In this document: in pieces, positions 1 through 6,437 of the stretch
Layout: every line of letters starts with the position of its first letter
How positions within the stretch are numbered: the first letter of the stretch is position 1
NCBI GenBank assembly: GCA_002389705.1
Contig: DGQJ01000144.1
Location: forward strand, 16,326-27,017
Source: Bacteroidales bacterium UBA4417
GTDB taxonomy: Bacteria > Bacteroidota > Bacteroidia > Bacteroidales > UBA4417
Reading direction: 5' to 3'
DNA: 10,692 nucleotides
Position numbers and translations under genes: made by a program
The notes under the pieces: generated by a model
What the model was told of the DNA's origin: nothing
Database searches by the model: none
The model's input: the letters and a program-made list of their open reading frames with translations, nothing else

Positions 1-151
1 TAAAGATGTGCGCATCTATGGCTCGGTGCAGAATCCGTTTACGTTTACTGATTACATCGGTTCCGATCCCGAAATTATCGGTGAAAACGTTTCGACCCAG
101 CTTTCACTCTATCCGTTAACCACTACCATTGGCGTTAAATTAAACTTCTAA
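1..151 (+). CDS. SusC/RagA-type TonB-dependent outer-membrane transporter, C-terminal end (partial)
   Basis: This is the last 49 codons of a reading frame that enters from the left edge (first full codon at 2-4, stop TAA at 149-151). The tail contains VQNPFTFTDY, then GSDPE, then a final beta-strand ending GVKLNF. This is the usual ending of SusC-like TonB-dependent transporters, where the last strand closes the beta-barrel and the terminal Phe serves as the outer-membrane assembly signal. The family imports oligosaccharides across the outer membrane with a SusD partner as lid. A susD-like gene starts only 10 bp after the stop, which supports the assignment strongly. The plug, TonB box and any N-terminal signalling extension lie outside the window, so substrate and regulation class cannot be judged. 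Confidence 0.9.
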   Translation, partial: KDVRIYGSVQNPFTFTDYIGSDPEIIGENVSTQLSLYPLTTTIGVKLNF

Positions 152-161
152 AAACCTGAAT

Positions 162-1808
162 ATGTTAAACTCAATTAAAAAGATATTCATAATAACTGCA
201 GCACTGCTTACTTTCCAGGGTTGTTCCGATTTCCTCGAAATGGAAAATCCCTCGGTGGTTACCGACGACTTTTACAACCAGAAAATCGGACAGGAAAAAC
301 TTTTAATCGACACTTATTCAAAATATCGGTCGGTATTTAACACTGGCGAACTACAATATTATGGTACCGATTTGTATATGGCCATCACCGAATCTCCCAA
401 TGAGAGAATGTTCAATGGTTATGACAACTCCTTTAATTCTACTGCAGGGGTTATAGGCGGCTACTGGAGCACCCTGTATAAAATTATACAGGAATCGAAT
501 ATACTTCTCAACCGTATTAAGCCCACTACGCCCGAAATGACGCAGGAGGAATATAACTCAATTACTGCCCAGGCTCGTTTTCTGCGGGTACTGGCCTACT
601 ACTACCTGGTTGAAACCTTTGGACCAGTGCCTTTATTAACAAGTGAACAAACCGAAATTATTACCGAAGTAGTCCGAAATCCAGAAGAAGAAATTTACAG
701 CTTTATGATTGATGAACTGAAGGCTATAGAAAATTCACTTCCGGCTGCTGCTACCGAAGCAGGAAGAATAAGCAATTCGGCAGTGCTTCATTTGCTCGGG
801 AAAATATATCTGACACGTGCTTATAAACCTTTTGCCCAATCCACCGATTTTATCGATGCAGCGTCTACATTCGAAAAAGTGATAAAATCTCCGTCGCACG
901 CGCTACTAGCAAAATTTGCCGATGTTTTTAACGAAAACAATCAGAATAATGCAGAAGTAATCTGGGCCATTCAATATGGAACCGACAAAAACTACGTAGG
1001 CAGCGGGAACCCGCAACAAGCATTGTTTGGATTTAATATTATTGCCCTTGAACCGGATATGTTTGTTAAAAATCAGAACGATTATTCTTCGATGAACAGA
1101 CTCTACTGGATAAATCCGAGAGTGCATGAGTTATTCACTAATCCTGAGATCGATTCACGTTACGACGCAACTTTTAAACGCGAATTCTACATTAACAACC
1201 CGGAAAATGCAAATTCAGGTAAGCTTGGACTTTATTTTCCGCGATGGAATGATGCTTCGGGAGATACAAAAGGTGCAAGTAAATTTTACCCGTTCAAAAA
1301 AGATGGAGAATACCTATGGTACCCGCAGTCGACAGCTTTGCCCATTCTGCAGAATGGTGCAGACCGAATGCCGATCATGAACAAGTTTAAAGATACCAAA
1401 ATGATTTGGGAAGGACCTGGTTCACGCGAAGATATCATATTCAGACTTGCAGATACCTACCTGCTTTGTGCCGAAGCATACCAGGGAGCAGGAAAACAGA
1501 CCGAAGCTCTTGATAAATTAAATACAATCAGACGTCGGGCTGCTGTTAGCCCCGACCAGGCACCCAGTATGGAACTTGCAACCATAACGCTCGACGTACT
1601 AATGGACGAACGTGGCCGCGAACTTTTAGGCGAGCACGACAGGTGGTTCGACCTGAAAAGAACCGGGCTGTTAATTTCTCGCACACTCGACTACAATATC
1701 CTTACAGCCAAATACAATAATCTTAACGCTATTCACCTGCTACGCCCGATACCGCAGGATGAGCGCAACAAGGTTAAAGGTTTGGATCAGAATCCCGGTT
1801 ACAATTAA
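162..1808 (+). CDS. SusD/RagB-family outer-membrane nutrient-binding lipoprotein
   Basis: 548 residues, a normal length for the family. The N-terminus is a type II signal peptide: a Lys-containing n-region, a hydrophobic stretch, then FQGC with the lipid-bearing Cys at residue 21, followed by SDFLE, a typical start of mature SusD proteins. Residues 139-159 (RFLRVLAYYYLVETFGPVPLL region) are the conserved helix of the N-terminal SusD domain. TYLLCAEAY (432-440), ERGREL (483-488) and the HDRWFDLKR segment belong to the C-terminal SusD/RagB domain. The protein ends in the characteristic RPIP...NPGY pattern. SusD proteins form the lid over SusC and bind glycan at the cell surface. The 10-bp gap to susC implies one transcript. 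The glycan cannot be read from this sequence; the GH92 gene downstream suggests a mannose-containing one. Confidence 0.96.
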   Translation: MLNSIKKIFIITAALLTFQGCSDFLEMENPSVVTDDFYNQKIGQEKLLIDTYSKYRSVFNTGELQYYGTDLYMAITESPNERMFNGYDNSFNSTAGVIGGYWSTLYKIIQESNILLNRIKPTTPEMTQEEYNSITAQARFLRVLAYYYLVETFGPVPLLTSEQTEIITEVVRNPEEEIYSFMIDELKAIENSLPAAATEAGRISNSAVLHLLGKIYLTRAYKPFAQSTDFIDAASTFEKVIKSPSHALLAKFADVFNENNQNNAEVIWAIQYGTDKNYVGSGNPQQALFGFNIIALEPDMFVKNQNDYSSMNRLYWINPRVHELFTNPEIDSRYDATFKREFYINNPENANSGKLGLYFPRWNDASGDTKGASKFYPFKKDGEYLWYPQSTALPILQNGADRMPIMNKFKDTKMIWEGPGSREDIIFRLADTYLLCAEAYQGAGKQTEALDKLNTIRRRAAVSPDQAPSMELATITLDVLMDERGRELLGEHDRWFDLKRTGLLISRTLDYNILTAKYNNLNAIHLLRPIPQDERNKVKGLDQNPGYN

Positions 1809-1949
1809 CCGCTGAAAATTTAATTTAAGAAAAAAGCCAATTAAACAGATGAAGTCGCCTTAAAGAAGCACGCCACAGCAAAGATTGAGGAAACTATCAA
1901 TACAGGCAGGTTTCATCGTATTGAATTCATAAAAACAAAAATAAAGATC

Positions 1950-3785
1950 ATGAAAAGTTTCGCATTAATAACGCTTTCCCTATTTAGTGTACTATGCTGG
2001 GGATGCGACAAATACGAATCACCCGTACACAAAAAACAGACCATTGACTCAACCAATACTACCTCGTTATATGTCAACTTGTATGATTTGTTCAGCGATA
2101 AGGGGCAATATCTGTTGCCCAAACAAAAGTTGGGCAAAGAGTATTGGATTGTGGTAAATGCTAACAGCAACGTAAATAATTACGAAGATAACAGCCTCCG
2201 CAACCATATCCTGGCTGAATCCATTATCGGGCTCACTTCGCTTGCAGTAAATGAAGGCAGGGGCGAAACCATGGTGTGGACCGAAATGGTGAACCCCGAC
2301 TACAATGCCGTTAGAGACAGGCAAAATATGGTTTATAAAGGAAGCCAGACAACCTGGGAACTGCTTGGATTACACCCTGAGATCAGGAAACAAATAGATG
2401 GATATATCCTGTGCAATGTAAGGAAACAGGAAAGTTTAACGGTTGCAACTATTGCTTCGCATGTGTACCGATCCATTATAGTGGATGCAGCCCTTGAGCC
2501 AAAAGTTAAAGAGCTGGGATATACCATGAAATATGATGCAAGCAATAAAACCCTGGCTGACGGGTGGGCCGAATTTAAGGACAAGTGCAACAACAATTCA
2601 CTGGTTATGATGCCTACCCTTACAGGGAACCTGAAGAGCTATGCCATTGCAAACCGTTTGATGGTGGTAAACTACAATAAGAAAGCAGAATCAGCCTCGG
2701 CAGGGAATAATAACGCCCTGATTACTGATATATTGAACTGGCTTCAACCCTTGTCGCCTGTGGTAGGTTGGGAACAGAATGTCGACGAAAAATCTTTTGT
2801 AGGCCTGGTTTCAAAATCAGGAAACCTGATGGTGCCCTGCGACTGGATTTCAAATCCAACTTTTATGTCTGCCAATTATCCTGAAAATCAGTCGGGCCTG
2901 GCTACAGTTACAAACCCCAAGTATATCAATTTCGGCGACAAAAAGCATTACGCATCCTTTTTCCTGAGTGATGGTGATAATGTACAATGGATGATGAACT
3001 CATTCCGAAACGATACCTACTACTTTAATCCTGATAACCAAAAAGTAAAAATGTCGTTCGGGTTACCAATAGTTAACTTATCCATGATGGCACCCTACCA
3101 ATTGCAAAGGATACTTTCTGAGCAGATACCAAATAACTCTGTTATCGAATTTGGTGGCGGCGGTTATATATATCCCGACAATTTTGGCCAAACTAAAGAT
3201 CGTACCGCTTTATTAAAAAATCTATCCGAAAAAGTTGCAAATCACATGCGCCAACATCGGGTTAAAGTCCTGGGCTTGCTTTGCGATAATGTAGTTTCTG
3301 ACCAATCAAAAGAAGCATACCAGGCATACATCAACAGCAACGACCAGCTAATCGGCATCATTGCAATACAATATGCTCCTTATGCCGGCGGCAACGGCGA
3401 AGTAATGTGGTTTAAAAATGCAAAAGGTATTGATATCCCGGTAATAACAACCAGGTATTCAATCTGGAATTTTGGCAGCACAAACCAAAGTAACCAGGGC
3501 ACACCAGCATTTGTTGCCAGCAAAATTAACAGTTTAACTACCGAAACTTCATCATTTTCGCTTGTTGTGGTTCATGCCTGGTCGAAATTTACCGACATAG
3601 GTGCTTCTAACGATCTTTTAGCCGAAAACCTGAAAGGTACTGAAAGTGGAGCTACCCCGGTTTCGTGGTGTGTACGGCGCCTGAACAGCGATGTTAAAGT
3701 TGTAAATGTAGAAGAGTTCATCTGGCAAATGCGTATGCACGACAGACCTGAACAAACACAGCAATTCCTTAAAACCTGTTTTTAA
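1950..3785 (+). CDS. GxGYxYP-family lipoprotein (putative glycoside hydrolase, activity unknown)
   Basis: 611 residues starting with a type II signal peptide; the lipobox CWGC places the lipidated Cys at residue 19, so this is probably an outer-membrane lipoprotein. The family-naming motif is plain: GGGYIYP at 403-409 (G403-x-G405-Y-x-Y-P), preceded by E400. Other conserved-looking blocks are SDGDNVQW (340-347), LLCDNV with D446, and VVVHAW at 538-544. The GxGYxYP family is annotated as a putative glycoside hydrolase, and I know of no settled activity. D341, D343, E400 and D446 are candidate catalytic acids by position next to motifs only. It lies 141 bp after susD on the same strand, a position often used for a surface glycan-binding protein, so it may cut or bind the glycan taken up by SusCD. 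I see no frameshift or truncation. Confidence 0.88.
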   Translation: MKSFALITLSLFSVLCWGCDKYESPVHKKQTIDSTNTTSLYVNLYDLFSDKGQYLLPKQKLGKEYWIVVNANSNVNNYEDNSLRNHILAESIIGLTSLAVNEGRGETMVWTEMVNPDYNAVRDRQNMVYKGSQTTWELLGLHPEIRKQIDGYILCNVRKQESLTVATIASHVYRSIIVDAALEPKVKELGYTMKYDASNKTLADGWAEFKDKCNNNSLVMMPTLTGNLKSYAIANRLMVVNYNKKAESASAGNNNALITDILNWLQPLSPVVGWEQNVDEKSFVGLVSKSGNLMVPCDWISNPTFMSANYPENQSGLATVTNPKYINFGDKKHYASFFLSDGDNVQWMMNSFRNDTYYFNPDNQKVKMSFGLPIVNLSMMAPYQLQRILSEQIPNNSVIEFGGGGYIYPDNFGQTKDRTALLKNLSEKVANHMRQHRVKVLGLLCDNVVSDQSKEAYQAYINSNDQLIGIIAIQYAPYAGGNGEVMWFKNAKGIDIPVITTRYSIWNFGSTNQSNQGTPAFVASKINSLTTETSSFSLVVVHAWSKFTDIGASNDLLAENLKGTESGATPVSWCVRRLNSDVKVVNVEEFIWQMRMHDRPEQTQQFLKTCF

Positions 3786-3912
3786 GAAATGTAATACTCA
3801 GGTTGCAGGGGAATTTTATTCATCAGCAAATCAGTTTGATAAAAGGCTCAAAACATGAGAAAATTTCTTTCAAATTATTCATACAATCATAAATTAACCT
3901 AACTCTCAAACC

Positions 3913-6135
3913 ATGAAAAACAATTACTTGAAAATTAAAGCTGTATTGGTTTCAATACTGCTTTTCACACTTGTTGCTACGCAGCTTAAGGCCCAGGTAC
4001 ATATTTCTACCGCACAGGGCCTACAGGATATGCAGAACAACCCAACAGGTTCCTATATCCTGGATAACGACATCGACCTTGGAACATTTACCTGGTCATC
4101 ATTCAATTTCAATGGGACCCTTGATGGCAATGGATTTTCAATTAAAAACCTGGTGGTTGAAATTCCTGGCGGACATAATGGCTTGTTCGGCGACCTGGAT
4201 GGTGCAATCGTAAAAAATCTTGGAATTACAGATGTTTACATCTTTGCCAACTGGGCCGGAGCACTGGCAGGCAACGCATCCAATGCTACTATCAGCAAAT
4301 GTTATGTAACCGGCGAAGTAAAATCCGATGGTATTGCCGGTGGCCTGGTAGGTCATGCTTCGAACACTACAATAACTGAATCCTATACCAAATTAATCGT
4401 TTCCGGACATGATCACGTGGGTGGATTAGTTGGCCATATGAATGGCGGACTGGTTGAAAATTGCTATACAGTTTCCGATGTTTATTCCGACGGATGGCAG
4501 GTTGGAGGCCTTGTTGGCTGGGCTCAGAATACAGGAGCCAAAATCACCAAATGCTATGCAATGGGTACTGTAAAAAGCGAAGGTGGCTTTACCGGCGGTA
4601 TTTTAGGTATAGCCGATGGCAGCGAAAAAGTAGTTGAAATTTCCGAATGCCTTGCACTGCATACAAGTCTTACAACTGTGAATCCGGATATTGAAAAAAC
4701 GTATCGTATTATTGCCAATCACGCAGCAGGTGTCTATTTCAAGAACTACGGACTGGATAACATCATTATCAGCGACCCACACAAAAACGCATGGGAAAAT
4801 GACGTAAAAGGCAAAGATGGTTCAAGCATTACAGCCGAACAGGCTAAAAGCGCCAAATTTTTCACCGACTCACTAACCTGGGATTTCGTTAACGTGTGGG
4901 TACTTACCAACGATGGCCCAAAGCTTAAAATGGAGAGTGCTCCAACTCACATTTCAACAGCACTTGGTCTGCAAAATATGCAGAACAACCCAACAGGTTC
5001 CTATATCCTTGACAACGACATCGATCTGAATAATATTACCTGGTCGTCATTCAACTTCAGTGGAAAACTGAATGGTAATGGATACTCCATCAAAAACCTG
5101 GTGGTTGAAATTCCCGGCGGGCATAATGGCTTGTTCGGAGACCTTGATGGAGCAACCATACAGAACCTGGGATTAACTGATGTGTATATATTTGCCAACT
5201 GGGCCGGTGCCCTCGCAGGCAACGCATCCAATGCAACAATCAGCAGGTGTTTTGTAACCGGCGAAGTAAAATCCGATGGTATTGCTGGTGGCTTGATAGG
5301 TCATGCTACAAATACGACAATCAAAGAATCATATACCAAGTTAATTGTTTCCGGCCACGATCACGTAGGTGGATTAGTTGGTCATATGAATGGTGGACTG
5401 GTTGAAAACTGCTATACCGAGTCCGATGTTTATTCCGATGGCTGGCAGGTTGGAGGCCTGGTTGGCTGGGCTCAGAATACAGGTGCTAAAATCACCAAAT
5501 GCTATGCAATGGGTACTGTAAAAAGCGAAGGTGGCTTTACCGGCGGTATTTTAGGTATAGCCGATGGCAGCGAAAAAGTAGTTGAAATTTCCGAATGCCT
5601 TGCACTGCATACAAGTCTTACAACCGTGAATCCGGATATCGAAAAAACCTACCGCATTATTGCCAACCATGCCGCTGGTATTTATTTCAAAAACTACGGT
5701 CTCGAAAATATCACTATCAGCGATCCGCATAAAAATGCATGGGAAAACGACGTGAAAGGCAAAGATGGTGCAAGTATTACAGCTGAGCAGGCACTTAGCC
5801 CGGTATTTTTTGCCGATTCACTTACCTGGGACCTGGTGAATGTATGGACTTTGAATAACGATGGTCTTAAATTAAAATGGGAAACGGACGGAGTTTATAC
5901 CCGGGTTATAGACAACAACTTCAAATCTAATGCAAAAGTTTATACCAGCAATGGACAGATTTGTGTAATTGGCGCTGAGAAAGATGCTTTCGTGAAGGTT
6001 TATTCCATCTCAGGGGCACAACTTTTCTCAACGAAAGCAAATTCTTCAGAAATTAAAATCAACGTAAAGGGTGTTGTGGTAGTTCGGATTCAAACACAAA
6101 AAGGAATCAGTTCATACAAGGTAATCAACTTATAA
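3913..6135 (+). CDS. Secreted GLUG-repeat (beta-helix-like) protein with internal tandem duplication and probable T9SS C-terminal domain
   Basis: 740 residues. Residues 1-28 are a type I signal peptide ending LKAQ. Two copies of a 312-residue module follow (30-341 and 346-657), joined by four residues (SAPT). By eye they differ at about 32 positions and have no indels. Each copy begins with HISTA.GLQ.MQNNP..SY, resembling openings of surface proteins that carry GLUG motifs. It then has a run of short repeats of 25-30 residues with GGLVGHA, GGLVGHMNGG, GGLVGWAQ and GGILGIA cores (about 90-254 and 406-570), which should stack as a right-handed beta-helix. The last 80 residues (about 661-740) form a beta-rich domain with KVYSISG and a final SSYKVINL. 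They resemble a secretion-system sorting or Ig-like end domain, though less canonically than the 8872-10104 protein. No catalytic motif is recognisable. A surface adhesin or glycan-binding role is inferred from architecture and neighbours only. Confidence 0.88.
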   Translation: MKNNYLKIKAVLVSILLFTLVATQLKAQVHISTAQGLQDMQNNPTGSYILDNDIDLGTFTWSSFNFNGTLDGNGFSIKNLVVEIPGGHNGLFGDLDGAIVKNLGITDVYIFANWAGALAGNASNATISKCYVTGEVKSDGIAGGLVGHASNTTITESYTKLIVSGHDHVGGLVGHMNGGLVENCYTVSDVYSDGWQVGGLVGWAQNTGAKITKCYAMGTVKSEGGFTGGILGIADGSEKVVEISECLALHTSLTTVNPDIEKTYRIIANHAAGVYFKNYGLDNIIISDPHKNAWENDVKGKDGSSITAEQAKSAKFFTDSLTWDFVNVWVLTNDGPKLKMESAPTHISTALGLQNMQNNPTGSYILDNDIDLNNITWSSFNFSGKLNGNGYSIKNLVVEIPGGHNGLFGDLDGATIQNLGLTDVYIFANWAGALAGNASNATISRCFVTGEVKSDGIAGGLIGHATNTTIKESYTKLIVSGHDHVGGLVGHMNGGLVENCYTESDVYSDGWQVGGLVGWAQNTGAKITKCYAMGTVKSEGGFTGGILGIADGSEKVVEISECLALHTSLTTVNPDIEKTYRIIANHAAGIYFKNYGLENITISDPHKNAWENDVKGKDGASITAEQALSPVFFADSLTWDLVNVWTLNNDGLKLKWETDGVYTRVIDNNFKSNAKVYTSNGQICVIGAEKDAFVKVYSISGAQLFSTKANSSEIKINVKGVVVVRIQTQKGISSYKVINL
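4000..4935 (+). repeat. Tandem intragenic repeat, copy 1 (312 codons)
   Basis: First copy of a 936-bp in-frame module, encoding residues 30-341 of the GLUG protein. It aligns without gaps to 4948-5883 at an offset of 948 bp. Differences cluster in the first third and the last fifth. The section encoding residues 188-273 has no amino-acid difference from copy 2, and 4540-4676 is identical base for base. Confidence 0.97.
4948..5883 (+). repeat. Tandem intragenic repeat, copy 2 (312 codons)
   Basis: Second copy of the 936-bp module, encoding residues 346-657, separated from copy 1 by 12 bp. About 280 of 312 residues match copy 1. Many codons in the outer parts differ synonymously, while the block 5488-5624 has no base change from copy 1. 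That is consistent with an old duplication whose centre was later homogenised. Confidence 0.97.
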
Positions 6136-6437
6136 ACACTTCGATTGCATTAAAATAGTATGGCCAACCCAACATGAAAATACGTTCAATAGTCGAATCA
6201 GGGCCATGCTGAATAAATAAAAGCAGGACAGCAGTTTTAATTACCCAGAAAGTTAAAACCTGTCCTGCCATTTTATATTCCAGGAATACCCATCAATTCT
6301 TAAAATAAAGTCTCCGGCCAGCCGCAAGTTCAGAATAATATTCGGCGAACAGCAAAACTTGAAAAATATACTGTTAATTCATTCCGGGTATCGTGAAATA
6401 TACTAAACTTACATGGCCCTATACAAAACCTAATCAT
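6136..6437. other. Intergenic region of about 300 bp with hairpins, no gene
   Basis: No convincing reading frame lies here apart from the GTG extension of the mannosidase frame. Beginning 22 nt after the preceding stop is an imperfect inverted repeat, AGTATGGCC (6157-6165) with GGCCATGCT (6202-6210), which pair over nine positions with one G-U. It has no T-tract. A second, stronger hairpin follows at 6223-6268. Next is a 13-nt perfect palindrome, TATTCCAGGAATA (6276-6288), that could be an operator or a small stem. I see no clear Bacteroidota promoter (TAnnTTTG) in the stretch, although this gap is where an independent promoter for the mannosidase gene would lie. Confidence 0.6.
6223..6268 (+). 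terminator. Terminator-like hairpin after the GLUG gene
   Basis: The left arm is GCAGGACAG (6223-6231), a 2-nt CA bulge, then GTTTTAA (6234-6240). The loop is 12 nt. The right arm is TTAAAAC (6253-6259) then CTGTCCTGC (6260-6268). All 9 + 7 pairs are perfect, and CATTTTAT follows. The T-tract is short, so it may be a partial terminator or an mRNA 3'-end stabiliser that lowers expression of the genes downstream rather than a complete stop. Confidence 0.6.

Noticed and set aside
1809..1949. Possible terminator or promoter between susD and the GxGYxYP gene
   Set aside because: Only weak 5-bp complementary segments and A-rich sequence are present; no convincing stem with T-tract and no TAnnTTTG box.
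3831..3838. TCAGTTTG, close to the Bacteroidota -7 promoter box TAnnTTTG
   Set aside because: One of the six defined positions is wrong, and the nearest upstream TTG (3803-3805) lies about 25 bp away, more than the usual spacing; chance match not excluded.
3855..3902. A 15-codon upstream open frame (MRKFLSNYSYNHKLT) just before the GLUG gene
   Set aside because: It is too short to support, shows no leader-peptide features such as repeated regulatory codons, and no attenuator-like hairpins follow it.
4000..5883. Possible CRISPR array or mobile-element origin for the repeated sequence
   Set aside because: There are only two long copies, in frame and protein-coding, with no short direct repeats and spacers, transposase, terminal inverted repeats or target-site duplication.
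6393..6437. GTG-initiated extension of the mannosidase by 15 residues
   Set aside because: The extension is polar and precedes the hydrophobic signal peptide; the ATG at 6438 gives a normal signal-peptide start.
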